Source: Pseudomonadota bacterium
Lineage (GTDB): Bacteria > Myxococcota_A > UBA796 > UBA9615
DNA: 35,409 nucleotides
Assembly (NCBI GenBank): GCA_024229515.1
Contig: JAAESI010000110.1
Span: 1-35,409, forward strand
Reading direction: 5' to 3'
Shown: positions 1-7,199 of the stretch, in pieces
Position numbering within the stretch: position 1 is the stretch's first letter
Layout: every line of letters begins with the position of its first letter
The notes under the pieces: model-generated
The model's database searches: none
Told to the model about the DNA's origin: nothing
The model's input: the letters and a program-made list of their open reading frames with translations, nothing else
Position numbers and translations under genes: made by a program

Positions 1-236
1 AAGCGATGATCGGTGTGAACATCCTCAATCGCATGACCGAGCTCGGGATGCCGGAATCGCACGCTGTCCGAAGCTGAAACTCCGAGAGAGCCGCTCAGTG
101 GCCCGATCCGGCCTCGCTCGGAGCCGTGCAACAACGCCTCGTCGTCGGCGCCCGCGGAGTCATCGTCGTCGTCGGGGCACCCCAGGACGAACAGGCTGAC
201 CAGGAGCAGGCCAAGGAGGGTCGGGAACCGCGTCAT
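1..236 (-). CDS. Asp-rich lipoprotein, partial (runs off left edge)
   Basis: An open frame starts with ATG at 236 and stays open to the window edge, so only the N-terminal 78 residues are visible. It opens with Met-Thr-Arg, a hydrophobic stretch and the lipobox V-L-G-C (Cys20), directly followed by Pro and five Asp. That makes it a lipoprotein with a short acidic tether, exported by Sec and acylated by the Lgt/Lsp pathway. The rest (ADDEALLHGSERGR and on) matches no family I know. The same signal-plus-Asp design occurs in the lipoproteins at 30696 and 32746. It is divergent from the regulator at 293, with 56 bp between starts. A TAGAAT hexamer lies 6 nt before the ATG and there is no Shine-Dalgarno sequence. 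Function unknown. Confidence 0.72.
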   Translation of the reverse strand, partial: MTRFPTLLGLLLVSLFVLGCPDDDDDSAGADDEALLHGSERGRIGPLSGSLGVSASDSVRFRHPELGHAIEDVHTDHR

Positions 237-242
237 GGGGCG

Positions 243-248
243 ATTCTA
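243..248 (-). promoter_or_regulatory. Putative leaderless -10 hexamer (TAGAAT) for the lipoprotein at 236
   Basis: On the minus strand TAGAAT is followed by six bases and then the ATG. It belongs to the recurring TANNNT-N5-7-start pattern in this window. No -35 element is clear. Confidence 0.45.
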
Positions 249-280
249 GCAAGGTCCGCGGAGGAGCTAGCGGCATCTGC

Positions 281-286
281 TAGCAT
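281..286 (+). promoter_or_regulatory. Putative leaderless -10 hexamer (TAGCAT) for the regulator at 293
   Basis: TAGCAT is followed by a six-base spacer and ATG. The TAG is an in-frame stop, so no earlier in-frame start close by is possible. A purine-rich GGAGGAG at 260-266 is too far from the start to serve as a ribosome site. Confidence 0.5.
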
Positions 287-292
287 CCGCCC

Positions 293-949
293 ATGGCTCG
301 CTCCGTCCAGTTCAACGTGCGCATCAAGGAGGAGGTCGCAGCCAGCCTCCGAGGCGAGGCGAAGGCCCGCGGCATCCTCCCCGGCGAGCTCTTGGAAGAG
401 CTGGAGATGGGCCACCGCGCGCAGACTCGGGCGGGGGTGTGGGTCGAGCTGGGCGACCGGGTCGACGCCGCGCTGCGGGCGGTCGCGGGCATGCGCCAGA
501 CCAGCCCCGAGCTCCTGCTGCGGGACATCGTCGGCAACGCCGCCCGGGAGATGCTCCTGGATCTGGTCGCGGACCTGCCCACGCTGGACCTCGGGGACGA
601 CGGCTACGACGACCTCCTCGATCTCTTCGACGACGACTACGCCGCCGCGGCCCCCCCGCAGCGGCGCTCCGAGTCGGCCCTGCCCCACGGCGACCGCCGC
701 CGCCGCCCGCGCCGCACGACGCTCAGCGACGCCGAGCGGGCCGAGCTCGCGGCGCTCTCGGACAGCGTGCCCCGCACCGGCGCCGCCCTCCGTAGCTGGC
801 GCAAGCAGAAGAGGCTGAGCGACACCGCCCTGGGCCAGCGCTGCGGTGTCAGCAAGGTCGCCATCGGGCTGTGGGAGAACAAGACCGAGCTGCCGGCGCC
901 GATCCTGCTCAAGCTGGCGCGCGGCATCGCGGATCTGCTGGAGCCCTAG
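293..949 (+). CDS. Tandem ribbon-helix-helix plus HTH (XRE-like) DNA-binding regulator
   Basis: This 218-residue protein combines three apparent DNA-binding modules. Residues 3-40 (SVQFNVRIKEEVAASL...) look like a ribbon-helix-helix (RHH): a short strand and two helices. Residues 48-92 (VWVELGDRVDAALRAVAG then TSPELLLRDIV) look like a second RHH, so one chain could make the two-strand sheet that RHH proteins normally build as dimers. An acidic linker (about 93-118) and an Arg-rich patch (124-142) follow. Residues 163-217 form an XRE-type helix-turn-helix (LRSWRKQKRLSDTALGQRCGVS, WENKTELPAP). It is probably a transcriptional regulator, perhaps of itself and of the divergent lipoprotein. The RHH calls rest on pattern, not alignment. 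Antitoxin is an alternative, but no toxin gene is adjacent. Confidence 0.75.
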   Translation: MARSVQFNVRIKEEVAASLRGEAKARGILPGELLEELEMGHRAQTRAGVWVELGDRVDAALRAVAGMRQTSPELLLRDIVGNAAREMLLDLVADLPTLDLGDDGYDDLLDLFDDDYAAAAPPQRRSESALPHGDRRRRPRRTTLSDAERAELAALSDSVPRTGAALRSWRKQKRLSDTALGQRCGVSKVAIGLWENKTELPAPILLKLARGIADLLEP

Positions 950-964
950 CCACGATGCTCGTGG
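950..964. other. Small hairpin between the regulator and the glycosyltransferase
   Basis: CCACGA, a TGC loop and TCGTGG form a perfect 6-bp stem right after the regulator stop codon and 10 bp before the next start. There is no T-tract, so it is not a canonical terminator. It could be an attenuator or chance. Confidence 0.3.
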
Positions 965-974
965 TCGGGGACCG

Positions 975-2081
975 ATGAACGAGCCGGACGAACGGCGCGC
1001 CCGCCTGCTGCGCCTGGCCTTCGGGGGGGCGGTCGTCGCGGTCGCCGCGATTCGCCTCCGGCACTGCTCCGAGCTCACCGCCAACACCGCCGACCTGGTG
1101 CGCCACCTGCTGTACGGGCTGCTCGTGCTGGAGCAGGGGCTGGGGGCAGCCGCGGCGCCGCTGGGGGCCCTGTCCGACGCCTGGCCGCCGACCCCCTGGA
1201 TCGGGCTTCCGTACAACTACCCGGTGATCACGCTGGGCTTCTTCAGCGGCGTCGCGGCGGTCGCTCCGACGATCTTCTTCGCGAAGCTCGCCCTGACCGC
1301 GATCGAGGCCGCCAACGCGGTGCTGGTGGCCAAGATCACCGAGGAGCGGTGGCTCGGGCTGCTCTACTTCGCCTGCCCCGCATCGATCTGGTGGGCGTCG
1401 CGCGAGGGGCAGTTCGAGCCCCTGCAGAACCTGTTCGCGCTGGGGGCGCTGCTGCTGCTGCGCCGCGGCCGGATCGGCGGCGCCTTCGTCGGGCTCGCGC
1501 TCGCCATCCAGGTGAAGGTCACCGCCCTGGCCCTGCTGCCCGTGTTCGTCGCGATCCTGTGGCGTCAGCACCGTGACCGGGCGGGCGTGGGGGGCGCCGC
1601 CTTCCTGCTCGGTTTCGCGCCGACGGCCCTCGCCTGCCTCGCCTACCCGGCGGTGAGCCAGGTGTTCAGCTTCAGCGCGCCGCTGACCTACAACCCCTAC
1701 TTCTGGAACCCTTGGGCGGACCTCTTCGCCTGGAATCCGGGCTGGCTGATCGCGATCAACGAGGCCGCCTCCTACGGGGTCGCGGCGCTCCTGGTGGTGC
1801 TCGCGGCGCGCTCGGACGACCGGGTCGCGTACGTCGCTCCGCTGCTGTGGATCGCCTTCCTCAAGGTCCATGGCAACGTCGAGTTCTGGTACGTGCTCGT
1901 CTTCCCCACGATGGTGCTGCCCATCGCGGACGCGCGGGCCCGGCGGCTGCTCCTGTGCCTCTGGCCGCTGCTGGATGTGCGCGCGTTCCTGCAGCTGATC
2001 GGGGGACCGTTCGGCTACCTCAGCCCCGATCTTGGCATGCCCAACGCGCTGACTCCCTACGTGCTCCCGCCCGGCCTCTAG
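975..2081 (+). CDS. Polytopic membrane protein, GT-C / GT87-like glycosyltransferase
   Basis: A 368-residue integral membrane protein with about nine to eleven hydrophobic segments. The pattern GGAFVGLALAIQVKVTALALLPVF resembles the 'GLALAIKxxPLLLLP' segment of GT87/DUF2029 polyprenyl-phosphate-dependent mannosyltransferases. An aromatic extracytoplasmic loop (TYNPYFWNPWADLFAWNPGW) also fits GT-C enzymes. Such proteins transfer a sugar from a lipid-phosphate donor to an acceptor on the outer face of the membrane. The donor and acceptor cannot be told from sequence. ATG 975 lies 25 bp after the regulator stop and has only a weak purine stretch (GGGGA) upstream, so co-transcription with the regulator is likely. 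Its stop overlaps the convergent gene's stop by 4 bp. Confidence 0.6.
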   Translation: MNEPDERRARLLRLAFGGAVVAVAAIRLRHCSELTANTADLVRHLLYGLLVLEQGLGAAAAPLGALSDAWPPTPWIGLPYNYPVITLGFFSGVAAVAPTIFFAKLALTAIEAANAVLVAKITEERWLGLLYFACPASIWWASREGQFEPLQNLFALGALLLLRRGRIGGAFVGLALAIQVKVTALALLPVFVAILWRQHRDRAGVGGAAFLLGFAPTALACLAYPAVSQVFSFSAPLTYNPYFWNPWADLFAWNPGWLIAINEAASYGVAALLVVLAARSDDRVAYVAPLLWIAFLKVHGNVEFWYVLVFPTMVLPIADARARRLLLCLWPLLDVRAFLQLIGGPFGYLSPDLGMPNALTPYVLPPGL

Positions 2082-3751
2082 CCTCGCGGGATGCGGATCG
2101 GGAGGGCGTCCGGGAGGCCGTGCAACTCCGCCTCGCCGAGCTTCCCGATCGTGCGACGGACCCGCTCCAGCACGTCTTCGCCGGTGCCTTCGCAGACGCC
2201 GAGTTCGTCGGCCACGGCCTTGGCGGAGGCATCGCCCGCGGCGGCGGCGCCGCACACGATCATCGCGCCCCCCTGGTGGGACTCGGGCCGCCCCAGGTAG
2301 GCCGCCCAGAGCTTGCGGTCGTCGTCCTCGGGCCCGCCCGAGGCGGCCTGCACCGTCAGGCGGGTCACGTACGCGACGAGGTTCATGAGCGCCACCTCGA
2401 CCCCCGGGTCCAGCTCGGCGGGCAGCTCGGAGGCTCCGGGTTGGGCGTCCTTGCTGCTGGTCAGGAGCAACGCCATCGTCGTCGTGCCGAGGGCCTCGTC
2501 GAGCTCGTCGCGCAGCGCGGAGGCGCGGGGGTGCCCCGAGTCCAGCGCCAGCGCCGGCCAGAGGTGCCCCAGGGCGATCTCCTGGGCGCGCGCCACCGAG
2601 ACGATCAGCGCGCCCGCCTCGGTCCACTCCAGCAGGGGCTCGCGCGACTCGAGGTCGTCCAACCGCGCCTGCAGGTGCACGGATCGTCCCTCGAGCACGG
2701 CCGAGTGCAGCTGCCAGCTCACCAGGAACGTGAAGTCGGCCTTCACCTTCGCGGGGCGCACGGTCAGCCGAACCCCCTCCTCGGCGTAGAAGCCGGACCA
2801 CTCCTCCAGCACGCGGGTGATCTCGTCGTAGCTGGTCATGGCGTCGCCGAAGGACAGTCGGGCGATGCGGGCGAACAGCGCGGGGATCTCCGGCACGTCC
2901 CCCATCGCCGCCTTCACGTCCGCCTCCGAGGCGTCGTCGCCGGCCCACGCCGGCAGCAGCTCGGTGTGCAGCGCCTGGAGGTCGACGCCCCAGGGGTTGG
3001 CCCAGGGGTCGCTGCCCAGCGCCTGCACCTGTTCGAGGGTCTCGGCCGCGACCGGACCGTCGTCCGCCTTGTCGCCCAACGGCTCGCCCGCGAGGTGGGC
3101 CAGGAGCGCCTCGACCGACACGCCGACCGCCACCGTCGCGCCGCCGCTGGGCTTCTCCCCGCTTACGAGCATGCCGACGACGTCCCCCCCGCGATCCAGG
3201 ATCGGACCGCCGACCGAGCGCGTCAGGCTGTGGGCGCCGTCGAGGCGAACCTCGATGGTGCGGGCGTCGCACTTCAGGACCTTGCCGCCGCCGCCGCGTC
3301 CGCCCTTTTCGATCAAGGGAGAGGCGAGCCAGATGGTCGCGCCCTCGCGGGGGCAGTCCTCCGCCAGGGTCAGCGGCTTGAGCGGCATCTGGGACTTCAC
3401 CCGCCCCTTCTTGTTGGTGGGCAGGGTCCAGACCATGACGTTGGCCGCCACCTCGTCGACGGACGCGCCCGCGATGGCCATCGCATCGGTCGCCTTGAAC
3501 GCCTCCTGCCGGGCGAACGCCTCGGTGACGGACACGTCGACGCGCGCCGTCAGCGCATCGCCGGGCACGTCCCCGGCGATCGAGAGCGCGGAGATCAGAA
3601 CGGGCGTCGGTTCCTGCGCGGCGACGAACGCCAGCCCCGTGATGGTCGGCTTGCCGCCGTTAGTGGCGACGCCGGCGTAGAAGACCGAGCCGTCGGGGAC
3701 CGTCAGGGCGGCGGCGATCAGAATGGGGGCGAGGAGGGCGAGAATCCGCAT
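2078..3751 (-). CDS. Secreted trypsin-fold protein with no catalytic triad, long C-terminal domain
   Basis: A 557-residue protein with a Sec signal peptide (MRILALLAPILIAAALT). Residues about 20-210 read like a trypsin-type serine protease domain: the motif RSVGGPILDRGGDVVGMLVSG matches the GDSGGPLxxxxGxVxGxxS region. The nucleophile position is Val, however, the VTAAH segment is replaced by LISALS, and the DxAL segment by ANVMVWTLP. All three catalytic positions therefore seem lost. The last 340 residues are helical and of unknown fold. A binding or regulatory pseudo-protease is the natural reading. I chose ATG 3751 rather than the longer frame from 3790 because it begins the signal peptide and has TATCCT 6 nt upstream. 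It is divergent from the MFS gene, with 23 bp between. Confidence 0.7.
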   Translation of the reverse strand: MRILALLAPILIAAALTVPDGSVFYAGVATNGGKPTITGLAFVAAQEPTPVLISALSIAGDVPGDALTARVDVSVTEAFARQEAFKATDAMAIAGASVDEVAANVMVWTLPTNKKGRVKSQMPLKPLTLAEDCPREGATIWLASPLIEKGGRGGGGKVLKCDARTIEVRLDGAHSLTRSVGGPILDRGGDVVGMLVSGEKPSGGATVAVGVSVEALLAHLAGEPLGDKADDGPVAAETLEQVQALGSDPWANPWGVDLQALHTELLPAWAGDDASEADVKAAMGDVPEIPALFARIARLSFGDAMTSYDEITRVLEEWSGFYAEEGVRLTVRPAKVKADFTFLVSWQLHSAVLEGRSVHLQARLDDLESREPLLEWTEAGALIVSVARAQEIALGHLWPALALDSGHPRASALRDELDEALGTTTMALLLTSSKDAQPGASELPAELDPGVEVALMNLVAYVTRLTVQAASGGPEDDDRKLWAAYLGRPESHQGGAMIVCGAAAAGDASAKAVADELGVCEGTGEDVLERVRRTIGKLGEAELHGLPDALPIRIPRG

Positions 3752-3757
3752 CGCGGG

Positions 3758-3763
3758 AGGATA
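3758..3763 (-). promoter_or_regulatory. Putative leaderless -10 hexamer (TATCCT) for the pseudo-protease at 3751
   Basis: TATCCT, six bases (CCCGCG), then ATG on the minus strand. The same DNA read on the plus strand carries GGGAGG (3755-3760) ahead of the MFS start, so the two divergent genes share this 23-bp gap. Confidence 0.5.
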
Positions 3764-3774
3764 CTCCCACCGGC

Positions 3775-5001
3775 ATGAGTCCCGCCGCACGCACGTCCCG
3801 CATCGAACGCAACCTGCGCCTCTACCCGGTGGTGCAGGCCATCGTGTTCACGCCGGTGATGCTCCCGATCATCGTGCTGTTCTGGGAGGACAACGGCCTC
3901 GACATGCTCGAGGTGTTCGTGCTCCAGGGGCTCTTCGCCGTCGCGATGGCCGTCGCCGAGGTGCCCACCGGCATGGTCGCGGACCGCCTTGGCAAGAAGA
4001 CGAGCCTGACGGCCGGCGTGCTGATCGTGCTGGTCGGCATGTTCGTCTACGGCCTGGGGCACGGTTTCGCCGCCTTCCTCGCCGCCGAGGTGCTGCTCGC
4101 CCTCGGGATCGCGCTGCTGTCGGGGGCGGACTCGTCGCTGCTGTACGACTCGCTGGACGCGCTGGGGAGGACGGCCGAGTACACGCGCCGCGAAGGGCGC
4201 GCGCGGTCGGTGCAGATGGTGTCGTTCGCGGCCAGCAACCTGCTCGGGGGGGTGATCGGGAGCTACGACTACCGCGCCGCGGTGTGGGCCTCGATGATTG
4301 GGCCGGCGATCGCGCTGTTCGTGGTGCTGCAGCTGACGGAGGTGCAGCCGGTCCAACGCACGACGGGGTTCTCCGAGGCGTGGCGGGGCTACCGCTCGCT
4401 GGTCGGGCAGACGCTCAAGTTCGTGCGCAAGCACGCGCTGGTGCGTTGGTACATCGTCCTCCTCGCCGTGATGGGGATGGGGCAGACGTGGCTGCTGTGG
4501 CTGTATCAGCCGTACATGGCGCACGTGGAGCTGCCGGTGTGGTCGTTCGGGATCGCGTTCGCGGGGTTCAACCTGTTCGCCGCGTTCGCCAGCCACCGGG
4601 CCGCGGAGATCGACGAGTGGCTCAGCCCGTCCGGCACGCTGGTGCTGTTGGCGACGCTGCAGGTGGCGCCGCCGCTGCTGATGGCGGTGTTCGTGCACCC
4701 CGCCGCCGTGTTCTTGATCCTCGGGCACCAGGGGGCGCGCGGGCTGGGGAAGGTGATCCTCAGCGAACGGGTGCTTCGCTACACGTATCCGGACAAGCGC
4801 TCGACGGTGCTGTCGGTGTCGTCGCTGGCGGTCCGTCTGTCGTTCGCGATCTCCGCGCCGGCCATGGGGTGGGTGGCTCGGCGGTACGAGTTGCCGACGA
4901 CTCTGTTGGTCCAGGGAGCAGCGGCCGCGGCCCTGTTCGCGGTGCTGAGCGTGGCCTACCGCCGCATTGACCCCAAATACTTCCGGGTCAAGGACCGATA
5001 G
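3775..5001 (+). CDS. MFS transporter
   Basis: A 408-residue membrane protein with about twelve transmembrane segments. The loop between helices 2 and 3 carries the MFS motif A region (EVPTGMVADRLGKKTSL, with the G-x-x-x-D-R-x-G-R/K-x signature). The central cytoplasmic loop follows helix 6 (TEVQPVQRTTGFSEAWRGYRSL). Major facilitator proteins move small solutes by secondary transport, but the substrate is unknown. The family looks like the poorly characterised DHA-type/YqgE-like exporters. ATG 3775 is preceded by GGGAGG 14 nt upstream, a rather long spacing. The stop TAG doubles as part of the TAGGAT hexamer in front of the FHA gene. Confidence 0.85.
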   Translation: MSPAARTSRIERNLRLYPVVQAIVFTPVMLPIIVLFWEDNGLDMLEVFVLQGLFAVAMAVAEVPTGMVADRLGKKTSLTAGVLIVLVGMFVYGLGHGFAAFLAAEVLLALGIALLSGADSSLLYDSLDALGRTAEYTRREGRARSVQMVSFAASNLLGGVIGSYDYRAAVWASMIGPAIALFVVLQLTEVQPVQRTTGFSEAWRGYRSLVGQTLKFVRKHALVRWYIVLLAVMGMGQTWLLWLYQPYMAHVELPVWSFGIAFAGFNLFAAFASHRAAEIDEWLSPSGTLVLLATLQVAPPLLMAVFVHPAAVFLILGHQGARGLGKVILSERVLRYTYPDKRSTVLSVSSLAVRLSFAISAPAMGWVARRYELPTTLLVQGAAAAALFAVLSVAYRRIDPKYFRVKDR

Positions 5002-5004
5002 GAT
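4999..5004 (+). promoter_or_regulatory. Putative leaderless -10 hexamer (TAGGAT) for the FHA protein at 5011
   Basis: TAGGAT includes the MFS stop codon and is followed by six bases and GTG 5011. Because the TAG is also a stop codon, this example counts less than the others. Confidence 0.4.
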
Positions 5005-5010
5005 CCATCT

Positions 5011-5769
5011 GTGGCGAAGTTGGTTGTCTACCGAGGCCGGACCAAGACCGTGGTGCAAGAGCTCCGCGGCAAGGAGTTCGTGGTGGGCCGCTTGCGCAAC
5101 TGCCACCTGCAGTTGGAGGACCGCCTCGTCAGCCGCCGCCACGCTCGCTTCTACAAGCAAGACGGCATCTGGTGGGTGGAGGATCTGGAGACCCTGCACG
5201 GCACCTGGCGCGACTACGAACGCATCACCAAGGTCGGCCTGATCGACAACGACATCCTCGTGATGGGGCAGCACCTCGTCGTCTACCAGATGGGTGGGAT
5301 GGACGCGGCCGAGTGGGAGGTCGCGCACAAGGCGCGCAAGCGGATGACCGATCCGGGCACCGACTCCACCGCGATCCTCCCCAGCGTCACGGTCGCCCAC
5401 CTCATCCGCCGGGCCCACCTCCGCAGCAGCTGCCACCTCGTCGTCGACGTCGGGGACGGTCCCGAGGGGATCAAGCTGGAGGACGACACCTACACGGTCG
5501 GCTTCGGTCCGGGCGCGGACGTCCGCCTCGGCGGGCGCAAGCTCCTGGCCCCCGAGGTCCTCCTTCTGCGGGACGGTCGCGGGCGCTGGTTCGCCTCCGC
5601 CGGAGGGCGGGGCGCGGTCAGCCTCAACGGTGAGTCGTTGGTGGTCGCTCCGCTGGAGGATGGCGCGCTGCTGGAGTTCGGCGGCAAGAACGTGCGGTTC
5701 CACGAAGCGCTGCTGCGGCCGACGGGCAAGCACGCCATCATCGAGGACAGCGGTGGCCACGGCCTCTAG
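5011..5769 (+). CDS. Tandem FHA-domain protein (second FHA degenerate)
   Basis: A 252-residue soluble protein starting at GTG. Residues 21-92 are a canonical forkhead-associated domain: VGR at 25-27, SRRH at 41-44, and HGTW at 63-66 in the position of the usual N-G-T. These residues bind phosphothreonine peptides. Residues about 140-233 look like a second FHA fold (YTVGFGPGADVRLGGRKLLAPE..., VSLNGESL...LEFGGKNVRFHE). It lacks the Arg and the Ser-x-x-His, so it should not bind phosphopeptide in the usual way. FHA proteins read out Ser/Thr kinases, and two such kinases lie in this window at 14089 and 22933. The stop overlaps that of the convergent GGDEF gene by 4 bp. Confidence 0.85.
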   Translation: MAKLVVYRGRTKTVVQELRGKEFVVGRLRNCHLQLEDRLVSRRHARFYKQDGIWWVEDLETLHGTWRDYERITKVGLIDNDILVMGQHLVVYQMGGMDAAEWEVAHKARKRMTDPGTDSTAILPSVTVAHLIRRAHLRSSCHLVVDVGDGPEGIKLEDDTYTVGFGPGADVRLGGRKLLAPEVLLLRDGRGRWFASAGGRGAVSLNGESLVVAPLEDGALLEFGGKNVRFHEALLRPTGKHAIIEDSGGHGL

Positions 5770-6668
5770 GAGACCTGCCGGTCCGCTCCCGAGTCGGTGG
5801 GCTCGAAGCCTTCGATTTCGATCTGGCCCGGTCCCCGCCGCTTGGCGCGGTACATCGCCCGATCAGCAGCCTCCAAGAGGGTCTCGGCGCGGATGTCCGC
5901 TTGCTCCGCCAGCGATCCGCCGACCGACAGCGTCACGGGGAGGCTGGTCACCTCGCCGGCCGCTTCCAGCGGGGCCTTCATCGCCTCCTGCAGCCGCGCG
6001 GCCACGATGTTCAAGGTGCCGTGGTCGGGAACCCGGCTCACGAGCACGGCGAACTCGTCCCCGCCGAACCGCGCGACCGTGTCCTGGGGGCGGACCGCCT
6101 GGCGCAGTCGCGCCGCCACCCCGACGAGGACCTGGTCGCCGACGAGGTGACCGTGGGTGTCGTTGACCTGCTTGAAGGAGTCGACGTCGCAGAACAACAG
6201 CCCGACCCGGCTGGCGCCTCGGCGCGACATCGACTGGAGCGCGTGAACGAGGCGCTCCAGGAACAGCAGTCGGTTGGGCAGCGCCGTGAGGGAGTCGTAC
6301 ATCGCCCGCCGCCGGAGGGCGGACTCGACCCGCTTCAACTCGGTGATGTCCTGGGTCACCGTCAGCACCGCGGAGACGCCTCCGGTGGCGTCCAGGGGCA
6401 GCGCCGACCGGTGGTTGCGAACGACCCGGCCGCGCCCGCTGGGGTCGGTGACCTCGACTTCGTGCAACACCATGGAGTCGCCGGTCCGGAGCACCTCGTT
6501 GATCTCGCGGATCATGCGAGCCGAGTTGGGGGCGGCGCCGAAGATCTCGTCCGGCGTCTTGCCGACCATCGCTTCGGCCGGGACGCCCATCGCGTCGGCC
6601 ATCGCGGCGTCGACGACGTGTCCGAAGTGGGGGATGCGGTCGAGAATTGCCCCGAGCAACTCGGTCAT
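5766..6668 (-). CDS. PAS-GGDEF diguanylate cyclase
   Basis: A 300-residue cytoplasmic protein. Residues 1-110 form a PAS sensor domain ending in the conserved D-I-T-E-L-K-R. Residues 120-290 form a GGDEF domain with the active-site motif GGDEF at 202-206 and the inhibitory I-site RPQD at 193-196, exactly five residues before the GG pair as in feedback-inhibited cyclases. It should make c-di-GMP from two GTP under PAS control, with product inhibition. No transmembrane segment is visible. ATG 6668 begins the PAS domain. A TTG at 6692 would add eight residues and has GAGGG and TATCCT upstream, so the start is uncertain. Confidence 0.9.
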   Translation of the reverse strand: MTELLGAILDRIPHFGHVVDAAMADAMGVPAEAMVGKTPDEIFGAAPNSARMIREINEVLRTGDSMVLHEVEVTDPSGRGRVVRNHRSALPLDATGGVSAVLTVTQDITELKRVESALRRRAMYDSLTALPNRLLFLERLVHALQSMSRRGASRVGLLFCDVDSFKQVNDTHGHLVGDQVLVGVAARLRQAVRPQDTVARFGGDEFAVLVSRVPDHGTLNIVAARLQEAMKAPLEAAGEVTSLPVTLSVGGSLAEQADIRAETLLEAADRAMYRAKRRGPGQIEIEGFEPTDSGADRQVS

Positions 6669-6708
6669 GACGAATCCAGAAAGTCGGCCCAACGGCCCTC
6701 AGGATACG

Positions 6709-7164
6709 TCAGGGCCACCCGGGAGGGTTCAGCATCAGCATGATCTGACGCAGTCCGTCGGCTCCGAAGTCGGTGTGGACCCCGTGGGTGCCGACCCAGA
6801 AACCGGCCCAATCGCCGAACAGCGAGCGATCGCCGAGGCCTGCACCCATGCGCGCGGGGGGCTCCGGGAACAGGGCGGCGACGTCGTCGAGGCGCGCCCC
6901 CCAGGTGAGGCCGTGGGGGAGGGTGTCCGCAAACACGCCCGCGTCTCCGTCGTCGGGCTGCTGCACGGCGTCCGGGCCGAACAGCGTGATGGTGGGGATG
7001 GTGATGGGCTCGGTCTCGGTGGTCCACAGGCGGACGCCGCCGCCGATGAAGAAGCGTTCCCCGTCCGGGGTGATGTGGGGCAGCAGTCCGTACTGGGCAA
7101 CGAGGGCGGCGGCTTCGGGGCCCTCGGCGACCGTGCCGAGGACTTTCGCAAACGTGTTGGTCAT
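6709..7164 (-). CDS. Hypothetical protein, 151 aa
   Basis: A soluble 151-residue protein I cannot place in a family. It has no signal peptide or membrane segment, is rich in Gly, Pro and aromatic residues, and has a compact C-terminal half (SLFGDWAGFWVGTHGVHTDFGADGL). The coding frame looks real: codon use matches its neighbours, the start has TACAGT 6 nt upstream, and it sits head-to-head with the lipid-kinase-like gene at 7200, with 35 bp between. It lies 40 bp upstream of the GGDEF gene on the same strand. Function unknown. Confidence 0.6.
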   Translation of the reverse strand: MTNTFAKVLGTVAEGPEAAALVAQYGLLPHITPDGERFFIGGGVRLWTTETEPITIPTITLFGPDAVQQPDDGDAGVFADTLPHGLTWGARLDDVAALFPEPPARMGAGLGDRSLFGDWAGFWVGTHGVHTDFGADGLRQIMLMLNPPGWP

Positions 7165-7170
7165 GGCGGG

Positions 7171-7176
7171 ACTGTA
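7171..7176 (-). promoter_or_regulatory. Putative leaderless -10 hexamer (TACAGT) for the hypothetical gene at 7164
   Basis: TACAGT, a six-base spacer and ATG on the minus strand. The gap also holds CCTGC (7177-7181) and GCAGG (7191-7195) as an inverted pair around CTATAG, which could be an operator for both genes. Confidence 0.42.
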
Positions 7177-7199
7177 CCTGCGCTATAGAAGCAGGACTC

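Noticed and set aside
3..77. Plus-strand open frame at the left edge (AMIGVNILNRMTELGMPE...), possibly the end of an upstream gene
   Set aside because: The minus strand at the same place codes for a lipoprotein with a perfect signal and lipobox that is open to the edge; the plus frame is short and matches no family.
245..284. Three CTAGC elements in the divergent gap (246-250, 267-271, 280-284), considered as operator repeats
   Set aside because: Two of them are part of the TAGAAT and TAGCAT hexamers in front of the two genes, which explains them better; the third alone is weak evidence.
909..3272. Very long minus-strand frame (787 codons) across the glycosyltransferase and pseudo-protease genes
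   Set aside because: Arg/Gly/Pro-rich shadow of GC-rich codons; the real genes in this region have membrane or domain features in other frames.
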